A DNA stretch of 33,798 nt from Clostridiales bacterium. GTDB taxonomy: Bacteria > Bacillota > Sulfobacillia > RBS10-35. The notes under the pieces were generated by a model. That model ran no database searches, had not been told where the DNA came from, and was given only the letters and a program-made list of their open reading frames with translations. The position numbers and the translations under genes were made by a program. The stretch spans positions 1-33,798 of the forward strand of contig JAHHQG010000034.1 of the NCBI GenBank assembly GCA_018729555.1, read 5' to 3'. Below, in pieces: positions 7,728 to 15,520 of this stretch. Positions within the stretch are counted from its first letter, which is position 1; each line of letters begins with the position of its first letter.

Positions 7728-8794
7728 AGCGGCTCAAGGTGGAGGATCTCCATGTGGCGTTTGACGATGGTCCCGTCCTGAAGGGGGTGGACCTCCAGGT
7801 GGAACCGGGGGAGCTCTGGGCCATCCTGGGGCCTTCGGGGTGCGGGAAAACCACCCTTCTCCGGGCCATCGCCGGGTTCCTCCGTCCCCAGTGGGGGCGC
7901 ATCTGGATCGGGGAGCGGGAGGTCTTCGGCCCCGGCGTCTGGCTGCCGCCGGAGAAGCGCCGGGTGGGGTATGTGCCCCAGGAAGGGGCCCTCTTTCCCC
8001 ATCTGACGGTCAAGGACAACATCGCCTTCGGCCTTCCCAAGGGGCTCTGGTGTGAGACGCGGGTCCAGCGGATGCTGGAGCTGGTGGGCCTGATGGGGTT
8101 GGAGCACAAGCGGCCGGCAGAACTTTCCGGCGGCCAGCAGCAGCGGGTGGCGGTGGCCCGGGCCCTTGCTCCTTGGCCCTCCTTGGTCCTCCTGGATGAG
8201 CCCTTCAACGCCCTGGATGCAGGGTTGAGGCGGAGCGTCCGGGAGGATGTGCGCCAGGCCCTCAAGGCCACAGGGGCGACGGCCCTCCTGGTCACCCACG
8301 ATCAGGAAGAAGCCTTTTCCTGGGCGGACCGGGTGGCCATCATGCGCTCGGGAAAGGTGATCCAGACGGGCGATCCCGCCACCGTCTACCGCCATCCCGC
8401 CGACCTGGAGACGGCCCTCTTCTTGGGGGAGCGGACTCTTCTCCCCGGCCTCCGGGAGGGGCGAGAGGTGCGGACCCCCCTGGGTCGCCTCCCCGTGGAC
8501 CCCCGAAGCCCCGCCCGGGGTCGGGAGGTGGTGGCGGTGCTGCGGCCCGAGCAGGTGCACCTCGGCCCGGGCGAGGAGGGTAAGATCCTGCGGGCCCAGT
8601 ATTTCGGCCATGATCTCCTCCTGGAAGCGGAAGTGGCGGGGGGAGTGCGGGTCATCAGCAGGGTGCTGGGAGCTTCCCTCCTCAGGCCCGGAGATCCCAT
8701 CCGGGTGGAGATCTTGGGACCCGTCATGGTGTATGATAAAGAAGCCGATGGGCGTGCGCCCGTAGCTCAGGTGGATAGAGCGGGAGCGTCCTAA
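7724..8794 (+). CDS. Iron(III)-type ABC transporter ATPase whose 3' end lies in a tRNA gene
   Basis: A 356-residue ATPase with Walker A GPSGCGKTT, a Q-loop (GYVPQEGALFPHLTV), signature LSGGQQQRVAVARAL, Walker B LVLLDEPFNALD, the H-loop LVTHDQEEA and a C-terminal TOBE-like domain (about residues 265-340) that ends with EILGPVMVYDK. After that the frame continues through the first half of the tRNA-Arg gene, adding GRAPVAQVDRAGAS, and stops at TAA inside the anticodon loop. The domain itself ends before the tRNA, so the extension is a tail read from tRNA sequence. This is FbpC-like and should energise the permease upstream. Confidence 0.87.
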   Translation: MKRLKVEDLHVAFDDGPVLKGVDLQVEPGELWAILGPSGCGKTTLLRAIAGFLRPQWGRIWIGEREVFGPGVWLPPEKRRVGYVPQEGALFPHLTVKDNIAFGLPKGLWCETRVQRMLELVGLMGLEHKRPAELSGGQQQRVAVARALAPWPSLVLLDEPFNALDAGLRRSVREDVRQALKATGATALLVTHDQEEAFSWADRVAIMRSGKVIQTGDPATVYRHPADLETALFLGERTLLPGLREGREVRTPLGRLPVDPRSPARGREVVAVLRPEQVHLGPGEEGKILRAQYFGHDLLLEAEVAGGVRVISRVLGASLLRPGDPIRVEILGPVMVYDKEADGRAPVAQVDRAGAS

Positions 8795-8832
8795 GCTCCG
8801 CGTCGGGGGTTCGAGTCCTCCCGGGCGCACCA
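8756..8832 (+). tRNA. tRNA-Arg(CCT)
   Basis: A 77-base cloverleaf with encoded CCA. The acceptor stem GCGCCCG/CGGGCGC is perfect, D-stem GCTC/GAGC, anticodon stem GGAGC/GCTCC around loop GTCCTAA (anticodon CCT), and T-stem GGGGG/CCTCC with one G-U pair and loop TTCGAGT. It reads AGG. A TATGAT -10-like hexamer at 8732-8737, inside the ATPase gene, could give it its own promoter. A T-run follows at 8834. Confidence 0.93.
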
Positions 8833-8855
8833 TCTTTTTTCTTCGAGGAGCTGCC

Positions 8856-9320
8856 TTGCCCAGGATCTCCGACGAGGATCGGCGCTGGATGGCCATGGCC
8901 CTGGAGGAAGCCCGTCGGGCGGGAGCCCTGGGGGAACCTCCCGTAGGGGCCGTCCTGGTGGGTCCGCAGGGCGAGCTTTTAGCCCGGGCCGGGAACCGCC
9001 GGGAAGCCTGGCAGGATCCCACGGCCCACGCCGAGATGCTGGTGATCCGGGAAGGGGCCAGAAAGCTTCGCTCCTGGCGGCTGGAGGGCTGCACCCTTTA
9101 CGTGACCCTGGAACCTTGCGCCATGTGCGCCGGGGCTGCCGTCCTGGCGCGGGTGGATCGGGTGGTCTTCGGCGCCTTCGATCCTAAAGGGGGGGCAGCG
9201 GGAAGCCTCCTGGACGTTCTCCGGGATCCCCGCCTCACCCACCGCCCCCAGGTCTTGGGGGGCGTCATGGAAGATGCCTGCGGCGAGGTCCTCCGGTCCT
9301 TTTTTCACGAGCGGCGCTGA
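8856..9320 (+). CDS. tadA: tRNA-specific adenosine deaminase
   Basis: A 154-residue cytidine-deaminase-fold protein. It has the zinc and catalytic motif HAEM (about residues 58-61) and PCAMCAGA (about 88-95), with EPPVGAVLV near the N-terminus, as in TadA. TadA converts A34 to inosine in tRNA-Arg(ACG). The start is a TTG with GAGGAG about six bases upstream. It lies between tRNA genes and upstream of the SRP RNA and dnaX, the order also found in Bacillus (yaaJ). Confidence 0.92.
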   Translation: MPRISDEDRRWMAMALEEARRAGALGEPPVGAVLVGPQGELLARAGNRREAWQDPTAHAEMLVIREGARKLRSWRLEGCTLYVTLEPCAMCAGAAVLARVDRVVFGAFDPKGGAAGSLLDVLRDPRLTHRPQVLGGVMEDACGEVLRSFFHERR

Positions 9321-9353
9321 GGCTGGGAGGTCTTCCCTCGGACGAGGCGCCCG

Positions 9354-9382
9354 TTGTGGTCATCCCCTGACCTTGGTAAGAT
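9354..9382 (+). promoter_or_regulatory. Promoter of the tRNA-Ser / SRP RNA cluster
   Basis: TTGTGG (9354-9359) and TAAGAT (9377-9382) are separated by 17 bases, with transcription expected near 9389, seven bases before the first tRNA-Ser. No equally good promoter is visible before the second tRNA-Ser or the SRP RNA. Confidence 0.55.
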
Positions 9383-9395
9383 AGAGGCTGACTCC

Positions 9396-9485
9396 GGAGG
9401 GGTGTCCGAGCGGTTTAAGGTGCGACTCTCGAAAAGTCGTGTGCCCGAAAGGGCACCGTGGGTTCGAATCCCACCCCCTCCGCCA
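9396..9485 (+). tRNA. tRNA-Ser(CGA)
   Basis: A 90-base type II tRNA. Acceptor GGAGGGG/CCCCTCC with encoded GCCA end, anticodon stem CGACT/AGTCG with loop CTCGAAA (anticodon CGA, reads TCG), long variable arm with stem GTGCCC-GAAA-GGGCAC, and T-loop TTCGAAT. Confidence 0.94.
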
Positions 9486-9506
9486 GATTTCCTTGACAAC
9501 GTTTTT

Positions 9507-9597
9507 GGAAGGGTGCAGGAGTGGTTGAACTGGCGACACTGGAAATGTCGTGTACCCTGACCGGGTACCGGGGGTTCGAATCCCCCCCCTTCCGCCA
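9507..9597 (+). tRNA. tRNA-Ser(GGA)
   Basis: A 91-base type II tRNA 21 bases after the previous one. Acceptor GGAAGGG/CCCTTCC with GCCA, anticodon stem CGACA/TGTCG with loop CTGGAAA (anticodon GGA, reads TCC and TCT), long variable arm GTACCC/GGGTAC, and T-loop TTCGAAT. A run of T follows directly. Confidence 0.94.
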
Positions 9598-9607
9598 TCT
9601 TTTTTTT

Positions 9608-9830
9608 GGCCGTGCTACACGGGGAGGTAGCGGTGCCCTGTAACCCGCAATCCGCTATAGCGGGGTGGAAGCCTGGCCGAGGCGTGCGGGTGTGGAACCG
9701 GAAGCCTGGACGGGCGTTGAGGATCGGGTCCTGTGCGACGGAAGCCTGTGAACCCCGTCAGGTCCGGGAGGAAGCAGCGGTAAGCAGTCACTTCCGGGTG
9801 CCACAGGGAAGCCCGGTCTGAGCCTTGCGT
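9608..9830 (+). ncRNA. ffs: Signal recognition particle RNA, large (Alu-domain) type
   Basis: The S-domain apex is unmistakable: GTCAGGTCCGGGAGGAAG at 9757-9774, followed by CAGCGGTAAGCAG and a CCGGGTGCC return strand. The 5' part (TGCTACACGGGGAGGTAGC, then CCCTGTAACCCGCAATCC) is the Alu-type domain seen in Firmicutes and Thermus SRP RNAs. Distal pairing GAGGC (near 9680) with GCCTT (9822-9826) closes the long helix. Ends are approximate. It binds Ffh for cotranslational membrane targeting. Only about ten bases separate it from the upstream tRNA-Ser. Confidence 0.9.
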
Positions 9831-9906
9831 CATGCTTTACGACCAGATCCGCAGCGTCGGAGCCAGGTGCACGGCCGATTCTTTTTTTGACCTTGGAGGT
9901 GGCCTT

Positions 9907-11421
9907 CTGCCCTACGAAGCCCTGTATCGCCAGTTTCGGCCGCGACGCTTTGCCGACGTGGTGGGCCAAGACCACGTGACACAGGCCCTGCGCCAGGCGG
10001 TGGCCAAAGGGCGGGTGGCCCACGCCTACCTCTTTGCCGGCCCCAGGGGGACGGGCAAGACGTCGGTGGCTCGCATCCTGGGGCAAGCCCTTTTGTGCGA
10101 GTCCCCTCAGGACGGCGAACCTTGCGGCACCTGCCCCTCGTGTGTGGCCGTGCGGGAAGGGCGCCTTCTGGCCTTGGAGGAGATGGATGCCGCCAGCAAC
10201 CGCCGCGTGGAAGACATCCGGGATATCCGGGAGCGGGTCAACCTGGCAGGGAGCCGGGGAGGCCGGCGGGTGTTCATCCTGGATGAGGTCCACATGCTGA
10301 CGGATGTGGCGGCCAACGCCCTCCTCAAAACCCTGGAGGAACCTCCGTCCCATGTGGTATTCGTCCTGGCTACCACCGAGCCCCGAAAGGTGCTTCCCAC
10401 CATCCAGTCCCGCTGCCAAAGGTACGATTTTCACCGCCTGAGCCAAGAGGCCATCGGCGATCATCTGGCCCGGGTGGCGGGGGAGCTGGGGGTAGTGCTG
10501 GACGAGCCCGCCCGGCGGCTCCTCGCCCAGAAAGCCGATGGCAGCCTGCGGGATGCCCTCTCCCTCCTGGATCAGTGCCTCAGCGCAGCGGGGGATCGGA
10601 TCACGGCGGACCATGTGGCCCGCATTCTGGGGACGGCCACGCAAGAAGAGCTTTCGCGCCTGGCAGGCGCGGTGGAGGCAGGCGATACGGCCTCCGTCTG
10701 GCAGATCCTCGGGACCCTCTACCGCGAGGGGCGGGATCTTCAGCAGGTGGTGAGGGATCTGGCCCAGCACTGGCGGGAGGAGTGGGAGAAAGCCCGGCCG
10801 GAGCGCCAGAGACGGATCCTTCGTCTCCTGGATGGCCTTTTGGCCCTGGACGGAGAGCTCCGCTGGGGGGCGCCACCCCGCCTGACGGTGGAGGTGCGGC
10901 TGGCGCTTCTCGCGGGAAGCATGGAGGGAGCTTCGGGACCCACCTCCGCCGCTCCTCGGGAGGAGCCCTCCGCCAACCACCGGCCGTCGGGGGGGCGGCC
11001 CTCGGCGGAGGCGGGAGAAGCGAAGGACGAAACGGCCAAGAAGGACGATGTGTGGCCTATTCTCTGCCAAAGGGCCGAAAAGCGGAGGGCAGGGCTGGCG
11101 TCCCTTCTGACCTTTGCCCGCCACCAGCTGGAAGGCCGGGAGCTTCGCCTCTACTTCCGGACGGAGGCCCACTATCAGATCTTGCAGAGCCCCATCCAGA
11201 TGGAGGCCTTCCGCCAGGCGGTGGCGGAGGTCCTGGGGCCCGATGTGCAGGTGAAAGTCTTCCCGCCCGGGGAGAAGAAGGAGGCACCGCCACAGCGGGA
11301 TTGGGTTCAGGACGTGGCGGAACGGGTGGGAGGAAAGGTGACGGGCCGCAGGGAATCCTTGGGCAAGATTCTCGAAAAGACCCGGGCGTGGGAGCCTGAA
11401 GGAGGTCATGGCCATGGCTAA
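9907..11421 (+). CDS. dnaX: DNA polymerase III subunit gamma/tau
   Basis: The clamp-loader ATPase. Motifs are Walker A GPRGTGKTS, a zinc site formed by four cysteines (LLCES...PCGTCPSC), Walker B VFILDEVHML, sensor 1 LATTEP, and sensor 2 SLRDALSLLDQ. It has a Pro/Ala/Glu linker near residues 340-375 and a C-terminal domain of about 120 residues. Conserved sequence begins at PYEALYRQFRP. The codon just before it is CTG at 9907, preceded by GGAGGT (9895-9900) with a six-base spacer, so CTG seems to be the start. The ATG at 9832 would add 25 unconserved residues and lies at the end of the SRP RNA with no ribosome binding site. The length is about 504 residues. Confidence 0.92.
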   Translation: MPYEALYRQFRPRRFADVVGQDHVTQALRQAVAKGRVAHAYLFAGPRGTGKTSVARILGQALLCESPQDGEPCGTCPSCVAVREGRLLALEEMDAASNRRVEDIRDIRERVNLAGSRGGRRVFILDEVHMLTDVAANALLKTLEEPPSHVVFVLATTEPRKVLPTIQSRCQRYDFHRLSQEAIGDHLARVAGELGVVLDEPARRLLAQKADGSLRDALSLLDQCLSAAGDRITADHVARILGTATQEELSRLAGAVEAGDTASVWQILGTLYREGRDLQQVVRDLAQHWREEWEKARPERQRRILRLLDGLLALDGELRWGAPPRLTVEVRLALLAGSMEGASGPTSAAPREEPSANHRPSGGRPSAEAGEAKDETAKKDDVWPILCQRAEKRRAGLASLLTFARHQLEGRELRLYFRTEAHYQILQSPIQMEAFRQAVAEVLGPDVQVKVFPPGEKKEAPPQRDWVQDVAERVGGKVTGRRESLGKILEKTRAWEPEGGHGHG

Positions 11422-11737
11422 CTGGGGGGATATGGGGCGGATGATGAAGCAGATCCAGAAGATGCAGGAAGAGCTCTTGGCGGTCCAGGAGAAGCTGGGG
11501 ACCATGGAGGTCGAAGGGAGCGCCGGAGGCGGGGCGGTGAAGGCCGTCTGCAACGGGCGGGCGGAGCTTTTGCGCCTTGTTTTGGCGCCGGAAGTGGTGG
11601 ACCCGGAGGATACCGAGATGCTGGCGGATCTGGTGGTGGCGGCCGTCAACGAAGCGATGCGCTTGGCCCGCCAGAAGGCGGAGGAGGAGATGGCCCGGGT
11701 GACCGGCGGGCTGCAGCTCCCCGGGCTCCCGTTCTGA
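11414..11737 (+). CDS. YbaB/EbfC nucleoid-associated protein
   Basis: A 107-residue protein with the YbaB pattern: a helical start NWGDMGRMMKQIQKMQEEL, a GGGAVKAVCNGRAELLRLVLAPEVV strand region, then a C-terminal helix with NEAMRLARQKAEEEM. YbaB/EbfC proteins are small DNA-binding dimers. The ATG at 11414 is preferred over 11408 because GGAGGT ends seven bases before it. It overlaps the dnaX stop by eight bases and is followed immediately by recR, the classical dnaX-ybaB-recR unit. Confidence 0.93.
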   Translation: MANWGDMGRMMKQIQKMQEELLAVQEKLGTMEVEGSAGGGAVKAVCNGRAELLRLVLAPEVVDPEDTEMLADLVVAAVNEAMRLARQKAEEEMARVTGGLQLPGLPF

Positions 11738-11738
11738 G

Positions 11739-12338
11739 ATGGTATCGTTTGCGGGGCCCATCGCCCACCTGCTGGACGAGCTGGGGCGGCTGCCCGGCAT
11801 CGGCCCCAAATCGGCCCAGCGCCTCGCTTTCTACCTCCTGGAGCGGCCCCAGGAAGAGGTGGAGCGCCTGGCGGCGGCCATGGTGGAAGCCCGGCGGAAA
11901 GTCCGCCGCTGCGTCATCTGCTGCGATTGGACTGACCAAGAAGTCTGCGCCATCTGCCAGGATCCTCGCCGGGAGAGTTCCCTCATCTGCGTGGTGGAAC
12001 ATCCAAAGGACGTGCGGGCTTTGGAGAAGACGGGCCAGTACCGGGGCCGGTACCACGTCCTCCACGGATCCCTCTCCCCTCTGGAGGGCATCGGCCCGGA
12101 GGACCTCACTTTTCCTCAGCTGCGAAAGCGCCTGGAAGGGGGAGAAGTTGAGGAGCTCATCGTGGCCACTGACCCCGACATGGAGGGGGAGGCCACGGCT
12201 TTTGAGCTGGCCCGTCTGGCCCGCCCCTATGGCGTCAAGGTGACGCGATTGGCCAGAGGCCTTCCGGAAGGAGCCGATCTGGATTACGCCGACGACTCCA
12301 CCCTCCGCCTGGCGCTGGAGGGACGGCGCGAGATCTGA
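11739..12338 (+). CDS. recR: Recombination mediator RecR
   Basis: A 199-residue protein, the usual RecR length. It has an N-terminal helix-hairpin-helix (LGRLPGIGPKSAQRLAFYLL), a four-cysteine zinc finger (CVICCDWTDQEVCAIC), then a Toprim domain beginning LICVVEHPKD and including EELIVATDPDMEGEATA, and ends with the Walker-B-like ARGLPEGADLDYAD. RecR works with RecO and RecF in gap repair and loading RecA. The start follows the ybaB stop by one base; no strong ribosome binding site is visible, suggesting coupling. Confidence 0.95.
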   Translation: MVSFAGPIAHLLDELGRLPGIGPKSAQRLAFYLLERPQEEVERLAAAMVEARRKVRRCVICCDWTDQEVCAICQDPRRESSLICVVEHPKDVRALEKTGQYRGRYHVLHGSLSPLEGIGPEDLTFPQLRKRLEGGEVEELIVATDPDMEGEATAFELARLARPYGVKVTRLARGLPEGADLDYADDSTLRLALEGRREI

Positions 12339-12414
12339 AAGCGCATAAAATCGGGAGTCAGGCACCAAACTCCTGACGGGAGCATAGATTCCTGTCTCTG
12401 GGAGGGAAGGTGCC

Positions 12415-12702
12415 ATGTCCCTCGACTGGCAAGCCATCTACCGGCGGGCGTGGGAGCTGGGCCGCCAGGCGGTGCAGCGTTTCTCAGGCCGCTATGAGGA
12501 AGATTCCCTGCTGGAGGAGTGGGATGCCGTAGAACAGGCCCGCCGCGAATGGCATCTGGCGCAAGCCTATTTCGATGCCGTGGATCATCCGGATCTGGTG
12601 GATCAGGCGGTCCATCGCATCCTGGCGGCGGAGCGCCATTACATCTACCTCCTCCGCCAGGCCCGGGAAAAGGGCATCCATTACCCGTTCATCCCCCACT
12701 GA
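12415..12702 (+). CDS. YaaL-like (DUF2508) small protein
   Basis: A 95-residue helical protein with LLEEWDAVEQARREWHLAQAYFDAVDHPDLVDQAVHRI, the pattern of YaaL/DUF2508 proteins found between recR and bofA in Bacillus-type genomes. Function is unknown. The ATG follows GGGAGGGAAGG. The 76-base gap from recR holds an inverted repeat (GTCAGG at 12357-12362, CCTGAC at 12372-12377) with no T-run, and a weak TAAAAT at 12346. Confidence 0.75.
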   Translation: MSLDWQAIYRRAWELGRQAVQRFSGRYEEDSLLEEWDAVEQARREWHLAQAYFDAVDHPDLVDQAVHRILAAERHYIYLLRQAREKGIHYPFIPH

Positions 12703-12734
12703 GGGATGGGCATAGGGTGTAGGGGAGGGACGTC

Positions 12735-12980
12735 GTGCCCTACGCTCTGGCAGCCCTGACCCTTCTCACCCTCATCCTCCTCTACCGCCATCCCTTCTGG
12801 CGCTGGGTCCCCCTCCTTTTGGCGCGGACGGCCCTGGGGGCGGGGGCCCTCTGGCTCCTTGAGGGCCCGGTGGCCTACCTGGGGGGCACCCTGGGCCTCA
12901 ACCTTTTGACCGCCCTCTTGGCGGGGATCCTCGGCCTTCCCGGCCTTCTTCTCCTGGTGGGCTTGGCCTTTTGGCCCTGA
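12735..12980 (+). CDS. bofA: BofA-family protein (pro-sigma-K processing inhibitor family)
   Basis: An 81-residue protein with two or three hydrophobic segments and the family's signature near the C-terminus: LGLNLLTALLAGILGLPGLLLL. BofA of Bacillus holds back SpoIVFB protease in the forespore outer membrane until the checkpoint signal arrives. Its presence next to a YaaL-like gene suggests a spore-forming ancestry. The start is GTG after GGGGAGGGA. It shows the family hallmark but could be a diverged homologue. Confidence 0.8.
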   Translation: MPYALAALTLLTLILLYRHPFWRWVPLLLARTALGAGALWLLEGPVAYLGGTLGLNLLTALLAGILGLPGLLLLVGLAFWP

Positions 12981-12998
12981 GAAGGGAGGGCGTATACT
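12971..12998 (+). promoter_or_regulatory. Putative promoter of gltX
   Basis: TTGGCC (12971-12976) and TATACT (12993-12998) with a 16-base spacer, overlapping the end of bofA. The expected start of transcription, near 13005, falls close to the ribosome binding site, giving a very short leader. Confidence 0.4.
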
Positions 12999-13016
12999 AG
13001 CCAGAGGTGATGGCCT

Positions 13017-14480
13017 TTGACGGTACGGGTTCGTTTTGCCCCCAGCCCTACGGGCTACCTCCACATCGGAGGAGCCCGAACAGCCCTCTTCAACTACCTC
13101 TTTGCCCGCCACGAAGGAGGAACGTTCATCCTGAGGGTGGAGGACACCGATCCCTCCCGTTCCCGGGAGGAGCTGGTGCGCCCGCTTTTGGAGAGCTTTG
13201 CCTGGCTGGGCATCGAATTTGACGAAGGTCCCCATGTGGGCGGTCCCTATGGGCCCTACTTCCAAGCCCAGCGCCTGGCCCGCCACCAGGCGGCGGCCCG
13301 GCGGCTGCTGGAGGAAGGAAAGGCCTATCCCTGCTACTGCACGCCCGAAGAGCTGGCGGAACGGCGGGAGGCTATGCAGCGGGAGGGGAAGGCTCCTCGC
13401 TACGATGGCCGGTGCCGGTACCTCACTCCCGAGGAGCGAAAGGCTCTGGAGGCGGAGGGGCGAAAGCCTGCCCTCCGGCTGAAGGTGCCGGAGGAAGGGA
13501 CCATCGTGGTCCATGACCTCATCCGGGGGGATGTGACCTTTTCCCTGAAGGAGCTGGACGATTTTGTTCTCCTCCGGAGCGATGGGACCCCCACCTACAA
13601 CTTCGCCGTGGTGGTGGACGACAGCGATATGGCCATCACCCACGTCATCCGGGCGGAAGAGCACCTCTCCAACACCCCCAAGCAGCTTTTGGTGTATGAA
13701 GCCCTGGGTCTGATACCCCCCGCCTTCGCCCACGTGCCCATGGTTCTGGCCCCCGATCGCTCTAAGCTCAGCAAGCGCCACGGCGCCGTGGCGGTGGAGG
13801 AGTTCCGGGAAAAGGGCTTCCTTCCCGAGGCCATCCTCAACTATCTAGCCCTTTTGGGCTGGTCGCCGGGGGGCGATGAGGAGATTCTCACGCTGGAGGA
13901 GATGATCCAGCGCTTCCGCCTGGAGGATGTGGGGAAGACGGCCGCCATCTACGATGTGGGGAAGATGGAGTGGTTGAACGGCCAGTGGATCCGGCGACTC
14001 AGCCTGGACGATCTCTTGCAGCGAGGCCGTCCCTTCCTGGAGGAGGCGGGCCTCTGGCCCCAAGGGGAACGGGAAGAGGAGCGGCTGCGGAAGGCCCTTC
14101 TCCTGGCCCAGCCTCGCCTCCGCACCCTGCGGGATCTTCCTGACGGGGTGGCCTACTCGCTGCGGGCGCCGGAGACCTACGACGAAAAAGGCCGGGTGAA
14201 GTATTTCCAGGGCGAAAAAGCCCGGGACATTCTCCTTTTCTGCGCGCAACTGGTGGACGAGCTGGGAAAGGAAGGCCGCTGGACGAAGGAAGCCATCGAA
14301 GGGGCCTACCGGCAGGGAGCGGAGGGCCTGGGGGTGAAGGCGGCGGAGCTGATCCACCGGACCCGTCTGGCGGTGACGGGGAAGACCATGGGGCCGGGGC
14401 TCTTTGAGCTCTTGGAGATCCTGGAGCCCCAAGAGGTGGCCCGCCGCCTGCGATGGGCGGCGGAAAGGATCGAGGGCTGA
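13017..14480 (+). CDS. gltX: Glutamyl-tRNA synthetase
   Basis: A 487-residue class I aminoacyl-tRNA synthetase. The HIGH-like motif is in RFAPSPTGYLHIGGARTALFNYL, the KMSKS-like motif is KLSKRHGA (about residue 245), and DTDPSRS follows the first motif. The C-terminal anticodon-binding region is helical. It charges tRNA-Glu, and possibly tRNA-Gln for amidation if no GlnRS is present. The start is TTG, the first codon after an in-frame stop, with GAGGTGAT just upstream. A strong hairpin follows the gene. Confidence 0.95.
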   Translation: MTVRVRFAPSPTGYLHIGGARTALFNYLFARHEGGTFILRVEDTDPSRSREELVRPLLESFAWLGIEFDEGPHVGGPYGPYFQAQRLARHQAAARRLLEEGKAYPCYCTPEELAERREAMQREGKAPRYDGRCRYLTPEERKALEAEGRKPALRLKVPEEGTIVVHDLIRGDVTFSLKELDDFVLLRSDGTPTYNFAVVVDDSDMAITHVIRAEEHLSNTPKQLLVYEALGLIPPAFAHVPMVLAPDRSKLSKRHGAVAVEEFREKGFLPEAILNYLALLGWSPGGDEEILTLEEMIQRFRLEDVGKTAAIYDVGKMEWLNGQWIRRLSLDDLLQRGRPFLEEAGLWPQGEREEERLRKALLLAQPRLRTLRDLPDGVAYSLRAPETYDEKGRVKYFQGEKARDILLFCAQLVDELGKEGRWTKEAIEGAYRQGAEGLGVKAAELIHRTRLAVTGKTMGPGLFELLEILEPQEVARRLRWAAERIEG

Positions 14481-14517
14481 GGACCGAACGACGGAAGCCA
14501 GGGAAAGGGAGAGAGGG

Positions 14518-14548
14518 AGAGAGCCGGGCCCTGAAAGCCCGGCTCTCT
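14518..14548. terminator. Hairpin between convergent gltX and corA
   Basis: A twelve-base-pair GC-rich stem (GAGAGCCGGGC/GCCCGGCTCTC, 14519-14529 and 14537-14547, extended by one A-T pair) with loop CCTGAAA. It sits between the end of gltX and the end of the opposite-strand corA. There is no long T-run on either strand, so strength is uncertain. Confidence 0.6.
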
Positions 14549-14559
14549 TCGTGGGATGG

Positions 14560-15504
14560 CTAGGGCACCCGCATGCGCACCATCCGCACAGCCAAGATGA
14601 CCCCAAAGGTGATGGAGATACCCATGAGGAGATAGAAGGAAAAGGGTTCATGCTCTATGGGAAGGGGCACGTTCATGGACCAAAGGGAGGCCACGGCCGT
14701 CGGGATGGCGGCGGCGATGATGATGGCCGTCAAGGCCCGCATGACGTTGTTCACGTTGTTCTGGATCATGACGGTATAGACCTTGGTGACGCTGGCGAGG
14801 GTGATGTTCCGCTGGCGGAAGACGTCCCGGGTTTCCTCCATCTCGTCCTCCGCCAGATCCCATTCCTCCACCTCAGGCCCCAGTTCCCGATCCTCCAGCC
14901 AGTGGCGCATCCGGCGCATGGCGTACACGTTTTGCTCCAAGGAGCGGGCGAAGAGGAGAAGGGCTTTGTTGAGGTTCATGATGGGTTGGACCGCCGGATT
15001 CCGCTGGGCTTCCAGGACGCTTCGCTCCAGGACGCGGATTTGCTGATTGATCTCCAAGAGAAGCTCCCAGTAGTGGCGGGCCAGGCTCTGCAGGGCGTGG
15101 ACCAGGATTTCCATCAGGGAAGCCTCTTCGAGGTCGGGATCCTTGGCGGCTTTATGGAGGTAGCCGGCCTCATCCACCGACCAGGTGAGGAGCTGGGTAC
15201 CCGTGTAGATCCAACCGCTGGGGATGATGTCGTACGGCACTTCTTCCCGGGGATCCTTCCCGCGATGGTGGAAAGGCGCCGCCAGGGAGAGCCGGGCGCT
15301 TCCGCCGCTGGCCTGAAAGGACGGGCGGTAGACGGTGCGCCCGTTGGTGGGGTCCAGCCAGGTCCGGGGAATGCCGAGGAGCTGGGCCATGCGCTCCTTT
15401 TCCTCGGGCGAGGGGTTCTCGATGTGGAACCAGAGGGCTCCCCGGCCGTCTTCCGGGCGTTCCACCGGGACCAGGCCTTCACCAGGTGCAAAGGCGTAGA
15501 GCAA
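14560..15504 (-). CDS. CorA-family divalent cation transporter, variant SMN motif
   Basis: A 314-residue CorA-family protein with a large cytoplasmic N-domain, a long helical stalk and two C-terminal transmembrane segments. The selectivity motif before the second transmembrane helix, normally YGMN, is W-S-M-N (residues 275-278), followed by VPLP. CorA proteins form pentamers that move Mg2+ or Co2+; the GMN asparagine is kept, the glycine replaced by serine. Start is TTG at 15504, with GGAGG about eight bases upstream. It lies 16 bases after a second CorA gene and shares its M-box leader. Confidence 0.85.
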   Translation of the reverse strand: MLYAFAPGEGLVPVERPEDGRGALWFHIENPSPEEKERMAQLLGIPRTWLDPTNGRTVYRPSFQASGGSARLSLAAPFHHRGKDPREEVPYDIIPSGWIYTGTQLLTWSVDEAGYLHKAAKDPDLEEASLMEILVHALQSLARHYWELLLEINQQIRVLERSVLEAQRNPAVQPIMNLNKALLLFARSLEQNVYAMRRMRHWLEDRELGPEVEEWDLAEDEMEETRDVFRQRNITLASVTKVYTVMIQNNVNNVMRALTAIIIAAAIPTAVASLWSMNVPLPIEHEPFSFYLLMGISITFGVILAVRMVRMRVP

Positions 15505-15520
15505 CGGGGATCCTCCTCTC

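Noticed and set aside
7316-9094. A 592-codon minus-strand frame across the ATPase and tRNA-Arg
   Set aside because: No recognisable domain; it spans a tRNA and parts of three genes on the other strand.
9907-11421. Programmed frameshift site for a short DnaX form
   Set aside because: No A-rich slippery run is present in the linker region.
9655-11649. A 664-codon open frame on the minus strand opposite dnaX and ybaB
   Set aside because: It mirrors GC-rich coding sequence, shows no family motif, and covers the SRP RNA and two well-supported genes.
12357-12377. Inverted repeat GTCAGG/CCTGAC before the YaaL-like gene as a terminator
   Set aside because: No T-run follows on either strand and the surrounding genes look co-directional; kept only as a note.
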